From NCBI RefSeq assembly GCF_002947535.1, contig NZ_PUAP01000018.1, forward strand, positions 1 to 64,000: a DNA stretch of 64,000 nucleotides, written 5' to 3'. The notes under the pieces were generated by a model, which was not told where the DNA came from, did no database searches, and saw only the letters and a program-made list of their open reading frames with translations. Origin of the DNA: Enterococcus mundtii. GTDB taxonomy: Bacteria; Bacillota; Bacilli; Lactobacillales; Enterococcaceae. Of the stretch, positions 39,983 through 48,442 are shown one piece after another (the stretch's first letter is position 1; each line of letters opens with the position of its first letter). The position numbers were made by a program, and so were the translations under genes.

Positions 39983-40801
39983 CTATTCTGTCGCTGTTTG
40001 TTCAGCTAGTTCATGATTTTTTTTGATGAATTCATCGATTTTTCCCTCATCACTTAATTTTTTGATGATTTTATTCAACTCTTCTTGTAATTCTGTACTA
40101 CCTTTTGGTAAGGCAATAGCAAAAGCTTCATCATCTGATTGTTCCAAAGGGATATCTGCAATCATCAAGTTGGGATTTTGAGCGATATAAGCTTCGGCAA
40201 TCGTTTGTTCAACGACCATGCCATCCAGTGAACCTTGATTGATCTCGATCACCATATTTGGCACTTTATCGATCGTGACTACTTTCGCTTCTTTGATTTG
40301 TTCATTGATCACTGCTTCTTGAATCGAGCCTTTTTGCGCCCCTAAGCTTTTACCTGCCAAGCGATCAATGCTTGTTAACGTGTCTTCATCTTTTTTATTG
40401 ATCACGAGAACTTGTGGCGGATTATAGTAATTATCGGTGAAGTCAAATTGTTCTTTCCGTTCTTCCGTCGCTGAAATAGCTGAAATCGCTACATCGGCTT
40501 TCCCTTCTTTTAAAGAGGCTAGCACTGTATTGAAACTCATATCTGAAAGCTCCAGTTTCACACCAAGTTCATCTGCAATGGCATTTGCTAAATCAATGTC
40601 TGATCCGACGATTTGATCTTTCCCATCGACGATCGTATGAAATTCAAACGGCGCATAATCAGCAGACGTTGCTACTTTCAATACACCACTTTCCTTGATC
40701 GCTGCTAATTGATCATTTGATTCTGCTGCATCCCCATTGCCACAAGCTCCTAATGCGAATGTTGTAACTAAAAATAAAATAATTCCTGAAATCTTTTTCA
40801 T
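39983..40801 (-). CDS. Amino acid ABC transporter substrate-binding lipoprotein
   Basis: 272 aa, family 3 solute-binding protein. Signal peptide with lipobox LGAC (Cys about 20) anchors it outside the membrane. The conserved start of the mature domain (SGVLKVATSADYAPFEF) and GSDIDLANAIADELG are typical of glutamine/arginine/cystine binders. Ligand cannot be assigned. First gene of the operon; AAGGGG 7 bases before the ATG and an extended -10 promoter upstream. Confidence 0.9.
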   Translation of the reverse strand: MKKISGIILFLVTTFALGACGNGDAAESNDQLAAIKESGVLKVATSADYAPFEFHTIVDGKDQIVGSDIDLANAIADELGVKLELSDMSFNTVLASLKEGKADVAISAISATEERKEQFDFTDNYYNPPQVLVINKKDEDTLTSIDRLAGKSLGAQKGSIQEAVINEQIKEAKVVTIDKVPNMVIEINQGSLDGMVVEQTIAEAYIAQNPNLMIADIPLEQSDDEAFAIALPKGSTELQEELNKIIKKLSDEGKIDEFIKKNHELAEQTATE

Positions 40802-40831
40802 TGTCTCGCCCCTTATTCATTTTGTTCTGTC

Positions 40832-40840
40832 ATTATAGCA
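40832..40840 (-). promoter_or_regulatory. Extended -10 promoter of the ABC operon
   Basis: Minus strand TGC followed by TATAAT (40832-40837), about 30 bases before the ATG of the binding protein. No strong -35. Confidence 0.5.
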
Positions 40841-40963
40841 TGAGAATTTCAAAAATAAACCATTTTTTGTATATTTATTTAATTTAATTCATTTTTATGC
40901 TCTTAAAATGAATAATATAAACGAATAAAGAATATTTATTTTAATATTTCAAGAAAAGAAATG

Positions 40964-40997
40964 AAAAAAGCCGAGAACCAAGTCTCAGCTTTTTTTA
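40964..40997 (-). terminator. Hairpin terminator after the broken AbiEii gene
   Basis: Arms AAAAAGCCGAGA/TCTCAGCTTTTT with one mismatch, T-runs on both strands. It lies between the AbiE island and the ABC transporter operon. Confidence 0.7.
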
Positions 40998-41023
40998 TTT
41001 GATTTTCAGTCTATTTTACTTTG

Positions 41024-41045
41024 TTTCTCAAGGCCAAACACCTCT
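41024..41045 (+). repeat. Decayed tail of the intergenic repeat
   Basis: TTTCTCAAGGCCAAACACCT matches the tail TTTCTCGAGGCTAAACACTT of the repeats at 30525 and 31645 (19 of 22 positions over the full stretch). The palindrome itself is absent. It lies at the left edge of the accessory island. Confidence 0.55.
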
Positions 41046-41130
41046 GTACCAAGCTCATTGGTTCCGCTGATTTACGCTAAATCACACAATTAATATCGTT
41101 TGCCATCTTGATTTGTTCAATTCTTGTAAA

Positions 41131-41987
41131 CTATTGTTTTCTTTCTTGATTTTCAATTTTGATTACATTTTGCATTAAATAAGCAACTCCGTTAACTGTA
41201 TCTGCAAATGAAATAGAATTCACAAAAGAATTTACCGAGCGATATTTATCCCATAGTTTTTCCAAATAATCGCTCTCTTTGATCTTTTCCATTTCCCTTT
41301 CATAATAAAAAGATAACAGTTTATTGTCTCCACGTTTTGTAAATGTATTTCGGACACTTTTATATAGCTCTTTCATATCAATATTTTCTAGTTTTGGGAT
41401 GGCAAATAGGTCGTAGTAATCTTTCAATCTCGAATTATCTGTCCCAAAGCTAAATGTAGCACTCAGCTTTTCTGCAATAATCTGTTCTGTTGGATAAGCT
41501 GGAATCTCCACTTTTTTATCTTCAAACATCAATTGATGATAATGTATATCTACTTCAGGATAAATAGAATCTCCTGTTGTTACATCCAATTTAAATGGGA
41601 CACGTATTTTTTCTAAATGAGCAATCAATTTAATTTGAAACCCAGGATAAAATCAATTTCCCTTGTTTCTTTAATCTCTTGAATAGAGAAAACAATCCCC
41701 TCTTTCGTAGGTTTACTAGTTAGCTCATTAAAGATGTTCTTCAATTTTTCTTTAGTTAATTTGCTATTTCTAAATGTCGTATCAATATCAATTGTTGTTC
41801 TTCTATCGATTCCATATTTTGAACCCAATAGAAAGCCACCTTTTAAAATAAAGTCATTTTTATACTTCGATTCAGAGATTTGTTCAACTAAGCGATCCAT
41901 CATAAAATGCCTTTGAACTAACTGTGCATTTAATCCTATACTTTTTGCAAGATTTCTTGTTTTTGCTGTAAATTGTGTAGGGGTCAT
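41131..41987 (-). pseudogene. AbiEii/AbiGii-family nucleotidyltransferase toxin, frameshifted
   Basis: Two overlapping frames make one toxin of the type IV system AbiE. The first (41625-41987, 120 aa) has KGGFLLGSKYGIDRRTTIDID with the DxD catalytic pair; the second (41131-41628) has the downstream part AEKLSATFSFGTDNSRLKDYYD. The break is at AAAA (41649-41652, TTTT on the minus strand): adding one T restores D-F-Y-P-G-F-Q-I-K-L across the junction. It therefore looks like a one-base homopolymer deletion. Could be true inactivation, a phase-variable switch, or sequencing error. 12 bases downstream of its antitoxin gene. Confidence 0.88.
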
Positions 41988-41999
41988 ATTTTCTCTCCA

Positions 42000-42593
42000 T
42001 CAATACAAACTCTGCATATGATATTTCATTTCTTTTTCTACATGTAGTTTTGTCATATAATCTCTTAATTTACTTGGGTCTCTCATAGGATCTCTCATGT
42101 ACTCTTTTAAAGCTTCTAATTTCATTTCGTATTCAATTTCATATCTCGGATTCCAAATATCACAAAGGGTACGTTCCTTATCGTATATAGTAATAGGATT
42201 TCCTTGAAAGGAAGTTCCCTCTACTTTCCCTAGCTCGTATACTTCCTTCTTCACAAAATGAAATTGTAACTGTTGCTCTTTTGTAATTGAACGATCCACA
42301 TTATAGCCATGTGGAAAAGTCAAATGAATGAAGTTCGGCATGTTTGTAGAAAGTTGATATATATCTAATGTCGTTTCATGAGAAAATATTCCTCTGGAAA
42401 ATCGTTGCTGAAGACAAAATAAATCATCGATTCCATGACCAGTCTCTACATAATACCCACGATCAACTTTCATCAACATTCCTTGATTCACCAATCTTTG
42501 TACAGTAGTTGCTGAAATTCCTAATTTTCTAGCTTCCTTCATAGATAAATTTCCATCGCGAATACGCAACAACTCTTTCAACTTAGCTTGCAT
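42000..42593 (-). CDS. AbiEi-family type IV antitoxin (module 1)
   Basis: 197 aa. An N-terminal winged helix (about 1-50; NLSMKEARKLGISATTVQRLVNQG, then MLMKVDRGYYV) binds DNA; the C-terminal part (SHETTLDIYQLS, RTLCDIW) is the AbiEi antitoxin fold. In studied systems AbiEi both neutralises the toxin and represses its own operon. A 14-bp inverted repeat lies directly upstream. A 12-base tandem duplication encodes RDPM-RDP near residue 166. The gene appears intact while the toxin is frameshifted. Confidence 0.88.
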   Translation of the reverse strand: MQAKLKELLRIRDGNLSMKEARKLGISATTVQRLVNQGMLMKVDRGYYVETGHGIDDLFCLQQRFSRGIFSHETTLDIYQLSTNMPNFIHLTFPHGYNVDRSITKEQQLQFHFVKKEVYELGKVEGTSFQGNPITIYDKERTLCDIWNPRYEIEYEMKLEALKEYMRDPMRDPSKLRDYMTKLHVEKEMKYHMQSLY

Positions 42594-42611
42594 CTAATCC
42601 CCTCACTTACG

Positions 42612-42656
42612 TTACAAATACACTACATTAAACTTATCATAATAGTGTAATTGTAA
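42612..42656 (-). promoter_or_regulatory. Inverted-repeat operator of AbiE module 1
   Basis: TTACAAATACACTA (42612-42625) and TAGTGTAATTGTAA (42643-42656) form a 14-bp inverted repeat with one mismatch and a 17-base spacer. The repeat lies 19 bases before the antitoxin ATG, where the promoter must be. AbiEi proteins of Streptococcus are known to bind such inverted repeats; binding here is inferred. Confidence 0.72.
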
Positions 42657-43053
42657 CAAGGCATTCTTTATGCGGAAAAGAAATGGGAGATTACTGTGTG
42701 TAATGAATGTTTCACGAATGTCTGGACAATATAACTTCCTGAAAGCTATACCAAGACGATAAGATACGTTAACATGTTTATGCACACACCAAGAACGCCT
42801 TACACTATAACTATTTAAAGGGTCTGCTTGAATAGTTAAGTGCCAATATCCAAGCACTAAAAAGAAATGCCTATGGTTTCAACAGCTTGTGAACTACTCA
42901 CCACTTAGCTAAACCCTAACGGTTCTTAACACTTGATGTGGGAGCTTCTTGGGAATAGAGCATACTTGTAAGCGTATTTCTTTACTCACAGCGGTTTCTC
43001 TTGTTTACCAAGTTATCTCCGTAGTTCCTACGGTTATTGAGTATAGTTATAAC
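42657..43053. ncRNA. Possible TnpB-associated reRNA/right-end region
   Basis: Downstream of the tnpB part, minus strand, there is a 170-base non-coding stretch with several short stems up to about 42885, then unrelated sequence leading to the AbiE operator. In intact IS605 elements this zone is transcribed as the guide RNA scaffold, and the guide is read from sequence beyond the right end. Transcription here is speculative; no convincing gene was found in the stretch. Confidence 0.35.
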
Positions 43054-43840
43054 CTACGCGAATGATTGTATTTGCAGTCCTTCGTTCAGAATATTGATAC
43101 TCGCATTGATATCTCTATCGTGATGCGTATGACAAACCGGACACGTCCATTCTCGGATTTCAAGGACCTTCTTTCCATCTTTATGACCACATGCTGAACA
43201 GATTTGGCTGGAAGGAAACCATTTGTCAATTTTGATAATTTCACGACCATACCAGTCAGCTTTATTCTGTAGTTTCGTCACAAAGCTAGACCATGACACA
43301 TCAGAAATGCTTTTTGCTAATTTATTGTTACGCAACATATCTTTGGTATTCAAGTTTTCAATACAGATAATCTCGTGATTTTTGATCATTTCTATACTCA
43401 ATTGATTTAGAAAATCATTCCGTTGATTCATCACTTTTTCGTGTAATCGAGCGACTAACCGTTTTTGTTTTTGGTAATTCTTCGCTTTGAACATAATATG
43501 AACATGGTCTTTCTCATGATTCCACTCAACTAGAGTGCTGTGATAGGATGCTGATATTCGTTCAAAAGTTGTTTTAGCAAATTCAGATATTTCATCATCA
43601 ATCACTTGTCTACGGTATTTTGTTACCAACACAAGGTGATAATAGAGAAGAAATAATGAATGATTATTAGTGTTTAATTCCATTGTTATATCCTCATATA
43701 GATTGATTATAACGTAGAATAAAATAGAAGGACAATGCGCCTTACATGTCGGTTTTCGAGTTGCCAACGGCAATCCTCATACCGAACGGCATTCATCACC
43801 CACCTATAGAGGAAGGGCGACTTCTGCCTAATTACGTTAA
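42885..43840 (-). mobile_element. IS200/IS605-family remnant, internally deleted
   Basis: The element holds one ORF fusing TnpA N-terminus and TnpB C-terminus. The left end upstream of tnpA (about 43740-43840) has imperfect palindromes including CCGTTCGGTATG/GCCGTTGGC. The right end (about 42885-43050) shows stems CCGTAG-GAA-CTACGG and CTTGG-TAAA-CAAG and ends near AAGTGGTGAGTAGTTCAC, the layout of TnpB-associated reRNA regions. No terminal inverted repeats or target duplication, as expected for this family. Boundaries are approximate. Confidence 0.72.
43054..43683 (-). pseudogene. TnpA-TnpB chimeric transposase remnant
   Basis: 209 aa, start at 43683 with GAGGA 7 bases upstream. Residues 1-67 are the Y1 transposase TnpA up to its HUH motif (H60-V-H62); the catalytic Tyr part is missing. 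From about residue 68 the sequence is TnpB: bridging helices, RuvC-II Glu in IICIENLN, a zinc ribbon CSACG...CPVC, and RuvC-III Asp in HDRDINAS. RuvC-I Asp is absent. The junction near 43480 is in frame, so one internal deletion removed the 3' part of tnpA and 5' part of tnpB. Neither activity should remain. Confidence 0.85.
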
Positions 43841-44009
43841 AATTTCAAATCAAGAATCCTGATTCGGTACAGAAAAATATTTTTAATCAATTAAAAGAAC
43901 AGGGAAAAGATGGTGCCCCCTTCTTTCTGTTCAAATTATTCTGAAATTCCTCTTCTTCAAAAATCATTTTGCAAGAAGAGGAATTTTTTTAGGCTACTCC
44001 TTTAATCAA
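43684..44009. other. IS left end and spacer
   Basis: Includes the IS left-end palindromes to about 43840. Beyond it, arms AAATTCCTCTTCTT/AAGAAGAGGAATTT (43945-43986) form a hairpin with a T-run on the plus strand, 24 bases below the lipoprotein stop. No gene seen. Confidence 0.5.
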
Positions 44010-44513
44010 CTATTCCTCATCCCCTGACACAAAACTATATTCAATCTTATCTATGTCAGCTAAACGATTCCCCGTTTCATCTATCCAAGAAAATTCTTTT
44101 CGATAATCCTTTCCGACTAATGTTGTCGTTTTCTTCTCCTGATTGACTTCGACTGTTACATGTTCGATTTCTTTAACAAATGTTTGAAAAAGTTCATTCG
44201 TTTTTAGGTCTTGTTCTGCGGATGTAAAATCTGGTGTCAGCAAACTTTTGATTTCTTGTTCTTCACTGCTTGATAGTTTTAAACCTGCGGGATCTTGATC
44301 AAGGTTTTGTGCCAGTTGGATTTCTTTCATGATTTCTAAATTTCCCTCTTTAAGAGTATAACTTCCTCTGTTTTGTAGCGTCCCAGCATTCGTCACTTGA
44401 ACGATCTCGGCGTTTTTTAATTGAGATTCAGCCGTTTTAGAGCAACCAACCAAAAATAGCATTACCGAAAGCAACAATCCATAAAAAAGAACATTTAACA
44501 ACTTATTAAACAC
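44010..44513 (-). CDS. Hypothetical lipoprotein
   Basis: 167 aa secreted lipoprotein. A hydrophobic signal segment (about 5-23) ends in lipobox LVGC (Cys24). The mature part is acidic, with no family I recognise (QLKNAEIVQVTNAGTL, LSSSEEQEIKSLLTPDF, EVNQEKKTTTLVGKDY). Predicted beta/alpha mixed. Alone on the minus strand inside the accessory island between the IS remnant and the second AbiE module. Function unknown. Confidence 0.72.
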   Translation of the reverse strand: MFNKLLNVLFYGLLLSVMLFLVGCSKTAESQLKNAEIVQVTNAGTLQNRGSYTLKEGNLEIMKEIQLAQNLDQDPAGLKLSSSEEQEIKSLLTPDFTSAEQDLKTNELFQTFVKEIEHVTVEVNQEKKTTTLVGKDYRKEFSWIDETGNRLADIDKIEYSFVSGDEE

Positions 44514-44802
44514 AAGATCAACTCCTTTTTAACAAGGATATCATATTTATTAAAAATAACATAAAATATTTTGTATTTCGGTTATTAATACAGAACTGAC
44601 TATAATGAGATTGTAAAAAATAAAAAAGGGAAGGCGTAATACAAAAAAGTTATTTTTTGGGTATTACTTTTTTTAACGTATTGTTAATTAGCTATTTGAC
44701 GTTAGGATAAATTAAAACACGTAGAACCACAGTAGCTTTCTTTTAAATGGTATATTTGATTATGTAATAACCTAGTAGCTTTTGTTTTTATTCTATACCC
44801 TA
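44514..44802. other. AT-rich spacer, no gene seen
   Basis: Spacer between the lipoprotein gene and AbiE module 2. AT-rich, with no clear terminator hairpin and no coding frame on either strand. Confidence 0.4.
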
Positions 44803-45681
44803 TCATTTTAAGTACACTTTATGTAATTTTTCTAAATACTCTTTGAATTGCCTGAGAATTGTTTTAAATTTTAGGTGTTTAGCATACTCTCTGTCTTTAA
44901 TGTAATTCTTCCAATAAATATCATTCATTTTTTCATTTACAATTATTTCGTCAACTATAAAAAGCCAATCCTCAAACCGTTCTTTATCAATAGGCAGTTC
45001 CTTATGACGAAACAGCCATGTATTCTCAAAAGCCTCATAACATTTAGTAACACTCGGTTTATATTGATAATTTAAGATTAAATGTATATCGTAAAAATCT
45101 TTCATTCTGGAGTTTTTTGTTCCTAAATCCAATATTATTTCTGTTTTTTCAGCAAGAATAGTCTCAATTGGATAAGCCTGCAAAGTAATTGATTTACGTT
45201 CTCCCTTTTTCTCATTGAAAAGTAGTGGTATATCTATAACTTCTGCTTTAGGAGTTATAGTGTCACCAACACCTAAGTCTAGATCAAACTGAACGATTGA
45301 TTTTTCTTCTAAAAAGTTCATCTTGAATTTGGCTCGAAAACCTTCATATTTACGCTGTTGCTGGGAAGCCATCAAACTGATCAACTTAAATTGTACTCCA
45401 TCATCTAGATCAATACTAACAATATTTTCGAGTACTCTAGTTATATTCATTTTATCTACTGATATTTCTTTTATTAACGTATCCAAATCTCTTGTTGTTC
45501 TTTGCTCTACTTTAAAAATAGCTCCCAATAAAAAGCCACCCTTAATGATAAAGTTATCCTTATACTTACTTTCTTGCAATCTAGATAAAAATCGTTCAGT
45601 TGCGTATCTTATTCTGTATTCTTCAAAACTTATTCCTAAATTTTTAGTCTTTATGATATCTTTTAGTCTGTTTGAATTCAT
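44803..45681 (-). CDS. AbiEii/AbiGii-family nucleotidyltransferase toxin (module 2)
   Basis: 292 aa, intact. The nucleotidyltransferase fold carries KGGFLLGAIFKVEQRTTRDLD with the DxD catalytic pair and the distal motif AEKTEIILDLGTKNSRMKDFYD. Toxins of this family use nucleotides to block growth (GTP-binding AbiEii in Streptococcus; tRNA CCA-end nucleotidyl addition by related MenT). Follows its antitoxin by 20 bases, a type IV toxin-antitoxin pair that can act in abortive phage infection. AT-rich codon use suggests acquisition. Confidence 0.87.
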   Translation of the reverse strand: MNSNRLKDIIKTKNLGISFEEYRIRYATERFLSRLQESKYKDNFIIKGGFLLGAIFKVEQRTTRDLDTLIKEISVDKMNITRVLENIVSIDLDDGVQFKLISLMASQQQRKYEGFRAKFKMNFLEEKSIVQFDLDLGVGDTITPKAEVIDIPLLFNEKKGERKSITLQAYPIETILAEKTEIILDLGTKNSRMKDFYDIHLILNYQYKPSVTKCYEAFENTWLFRHKELPIDKERFEDWLFIVDEIIVNEKMNDIYWKNYIKDREYAKHLKFKTILRQFKEYLEKLHKVYLK

Positions 45682-45701
45682 CAGTCAGTACACCCTTCTT
45701 A

Positions 45702-46559
45702 TTATAATTGCAACTCCCACAAATACTTGTCTAGCTCCTTCAATACACCTTGTTTGTACGCTATTCTTCTTAATCTGTTACTATCTCGAGAATATAAATC
45801 ATAATATCTTCTAAGAGCTTCATTTTTAACCTCTTCTTCAATATTAGATTTAGGAGTCAATATATCTGCTATAGTTCTCTCTGCAGATGTGACTCTAACA
45901 AGATTATTCTTCATTGTTTTTTTTAAAACGATCTGGGTACTTTCTATTGGATTATTTTTCGTTACGAATATGGGATCATTTTCATAATAACTCAGAACAA
46001 GAGCTTTATTATTATTGTATACTCCTTTATCAATCTTAATGTATTGATTTGAATTTTTTTCTAATTGAGAGAGTTTGTAATCCTTTGGCAAACTAATAAT
46101 GGTTTTTTTCGGAATCACATCACTCAAATCTAGCATATACAAAGCCGATTCATGTGAAATAACCGCTTTAGAATATTGAGATTGAAATAAGAACGGTGCG
46201 TCTAGGCTTTTATGAGGAAAAATATAAATCCCGCTGGATATTTCTTGTAAATCATACTTATGAATAAATTTATTTAAATAATAGTTACTAATATCTGCTC
46301 TATTCATTATTTTTCTCACTATGTTACCATTATATTTTTTGGCTTGAATAAGGAATAAAAATTCCTTCGATTCTATATCTGGTAACCTAGAATCTAGTAA
46401 ATAATCTTTTAATTTATTAGTAAAAAAAGGTTCACTTAAAAACTCAATAGCTTGTGATAACTGATCAAAATCTAGACTATTGATCATCTCATTAACCTTA
46501 TATTTTTTTTCTTCAACACTTTTATCATTTTCTAAAAAGTCATCTAAATTAGAATACAT
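45702..46559 (-). CDS. AbiEi-like antitoxin with N-terminal extension (module 2)
   Basis: 285 aa, about 90 residues longer than module 1. Residues 1-65 form an extra charged helical segment (MYSNLDDFLENDKSVEEKKY); the winged-helix-like part begins near residue 66 (LFLIQAKKYNGNIVRKIMNRADIS); then SHESALYMLDLSDVIPKK and VTSAERTIADILTPK match the AbiEi core. Very AT-rich. No comparably clear inverted repeat is visible upstream. The antitoxin role is inferred from the core and from the toxin gene 20 bases downstream. Confidence 0.78.
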   Translation of the reverse strand: MYSNLDDFLENDKSVEEKKYKVNEMINSLDFDQLSQAIEFLSEPFFTNKLKDYLLDSRLPDIESKEFLFLIQAKKYNGNIVRKIMNRADISNYYLNKFIHKYDLQEISSGIYIFPHKSLDAPFLFQSQYSKAVISHESALYMLDLSDVIPKKTIISLPKDYKLSQLEKNSNQYIKIDKGVYNNNKALVLSYYENDPIFVTKNNPIESTQIVLKKTMKNNLVRVTSAERTIADILTPKSNIEEEVKNEALRRYYDLYSRDSNRLRRIAYKQGVLKELDKYLWELQL

Positions 46560-46746
46560 CCTCTAACCTCCCTTACAACTAATTATTTTACCATTTAACT
46601 CGTAATTTAAGTATAAAAACAAGTTATTTACCTAAAAAAATACTTTTATCCTAATTTATTTTTCATTTTAACTAGTAAACCACCCAAATGAACACGTTAA
46701 ATATATAAATCATAAACCAATATTTATCCCTTTATAGGATAAATCA

Positions 46747-46779
46747 GAAAAAACTGTAGAGGCAATTCTCTACAGTTTA
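46747..46779 (-). terminator. Terminator of the fab-acc operon
   Basis: Perfect 11-base stem AAACTGTAGAG/CTCTACAGTTT with a 6-base loop, T-rich on the minus strand, 15 bases past the accA stop. Confidence 0.85.
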
Positions 46780-46793
46780 AATCAAAAATCTTT

Positions 46794-47579
46794 TTAATAT
46801 TTACGAAAACGTTGGTAGCGTTGTTCAATCAATTCTTCGGTTGGTTTCTGACAGAGTTCGGTCAGTTTTTCGATCAATGCTTTTTGCATCATACGCGCAA
46901 CTTTTTCTTTGCCTAAAGGCTCTCCATTGAATGTTTCGGGGATCACTCGATCGATGACGTCTAACTCTAATAATTCACCAGCGGCAACTTTCATCAATTC
47001 AGCGGCTTCGGCTGCTCGGCTGCCGTCTTTCCAAAGAATCGAAGCAAAGCCTTCTGGTGATAAAACAGCATAGATCGTTTGTTCCAACATCCAGACTTCA
47101 TCGGCTAATGCCAAGGCTAATGCCCCGCCACTACCGCCTTCACCAATAATGATACTGATGATCGGTACCTTCAAATCAGACATTTCCAATAGATTACGGG
47201 CAATCGCTTCCCCTTCGCCACGTTCTTCTGCACCGATCCCACAATAGGCACCTGCAGTGTTGATCAACGTGATGACCGGACGATTGAATTTTTCTGCTTG
47301 TTTCATTAAACGCAGTGCTTTACGGTAACCTTCTGGATGAGGTGAACCAAAATTCCGGCGAATATTTTCTTGCAAGTCGCGGCCTTTTTGGATGCCAATG
47401 ACGGTCACAGGTTTTCCGGCTAGTTTTGCCACACCTCCGACAATCGCTTCATCATCACCAAATAAGCGATCACCATGAAACTCTTGGAAGCCTTCAAAAA
47501 TCGTTTCAAAAAAATCAAGACTTGTCCAACGATCTTTTGCCCGCGCCAGTTGGACGATATCATGAGCAGTTTTATTCAT
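46794..47579 (-). CDS. accA: Acetyl-CoA carboxylase carboxyltransferase, alpha subunit
   Basis: 261 aa. With AccD it transfers the carboxyl group from biotin to acetyl-CoA to form malonyl-CoA. Crotonase-fold motifs include [30 protein letters not shown] and [12 protein letters not shown]. Last gene of the operon; its start overlaps the accD end by eight bases. Shorter than proteobacterial AccA because it lacks the long N-terminal helix. Confidence 0.96.
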   Translation of the reverse strand: MNKTAHDIVQLARAKDRWTSLDFFETIFEGFQEFHGDRLFGDDEAIVGGVAKLAGKPVTVIGIQKGRDLQENIRRNFGSPHPEGYRKALRLMKQAEKFNRPVITLINTAGAYCGIGAEERGEGEAIARNLLEMSDLKVPIISIIIGEGGSGGALALALADEVWMLEQTIYAVLSPEGFASILWKDGSRAAEAAELMKVAAGELLELDVIDRVIPETFNGEPLGKEKVARMMQKALIEKLTELCQKPTEELIEQRYQRFRKY

Positions 47580-48441
47580 GGTTGATCCATCCTTTCTGCG
47601 TATGCAATTCTAATAATTGATGGATCGTGTCCTTGAGTTCTTTTCTTGGAACGATTTGATCCACAAAGCCATGTTCCAGTAAAAATTCTGCTTTTTGGAA
47701 ATCTTCTGGTAGTTCTTGTTTGATCGTTTGTTCGATCACTCGGCGGCCAGCAAAGCCGATCAAACTTTGTGGTTCAGCTAAGATGATATCCCCTTCCATC
47801 GCAAAGCTGGCGGTAACGCCACCTGTCGTTGGATCTGTTAAGACCGTCAAATAAAATAGCTGTTTATTGCTATGACGTTTGACCGCTGCGGAGATCTTAG
47901 CCATTTGCATGAGAGAAAAAATCCCTTCTTGCATCCGAGCTCCTCCTGAAGCAGTGAACAATACGACGGGTAATTTTTTACTCGCCGCACGTTCAAACAA
48001 GCGTGTGATCTTTTCCCCTACGATCGTGCCCATACTTCCCATGATAAAATTAGGGTCCATGACACCGATAGCAAAAGGAATGCCTTTAATAGTCGCTTGA
48101 CCAGTTAGAACTGCTTCATGTAAGCCAGTCTTTTCTTGCATCTTGCCGATCTTTTCTTGATAATCAGGAAAATCAAGGGGATCTTTTGTAACTAGATCCG
48201 TATCCCATTCCTCTAAACTTTTCTCATCAATGATCAACGCTAATCGCTGCCATGCGCCGATCCTAAAGTTATAACTACAGTGTGGACATACTTTTTCTTC
48301 CCCGATATCTTTTGTGTAGATGATATGTTTACAATTTGGGCATTTCGCCCACATATTGTCAGGGACCGATGGTGCATTCGTTGGCTTGATTTCTCGATTA
48401 GGATTGATTCGAATGTATTTTTTCTTTTTGAATAAAGCCAT
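47572..48441 (-). CDS. accD: Acetyl-CoA carboxylase carboxyltransferase, beta subunit
   Basis: 289 aa. An N-terminal zinc ribbon with CPNC...CPHC (about 34-57) is followed by the crotonase-like domain with [13 protein letters not shown] and [17 protein letters not shown]. Partner of AccA. Begins two bases after the accC stop. Confidence 0.96.
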   Translation of the reverse strand: MALFKKKKYIRINPNREIKPTNAPSVPDNMWAKCPNCKHIIYTKDIGEEKVCPHCSYNFRIGAWQRLALIIDEKSLEEWDTDLVTKDPLDFPDYQEKIGKMQEKTGLHEAVLTGQATIKGIPFAIGVMDPNFIMGSMGTIVGEKITRLFERAASKKLPVVLFTASGGARMQEGIFSLMQMAKISAAVKRHSNKQLFYLTVLTDPTTGGVTASFAMEGDIILAEPQSLIGFAGRRVIEQTIKQELPEDFQKAEFLLEHGFVDQIVPRKELKDTIHQLLELHTQKGWINHE

Positions 48442-48442
48442 C

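Noticed and set aside
42612-42857. Minus-strand 81-codon frame between AbiE module 1 and the IS remnant
   Set aside because: It covers the inverted-repeat operator, has no good RBS, and shows no recognisable protein features.
46560-46700. Inverted repeat upstream of AbiE module 2
   Set aside because: Only five-base arms (TAACT/AGTTA) were seen, which is expected by chance in AT-rich DNA.
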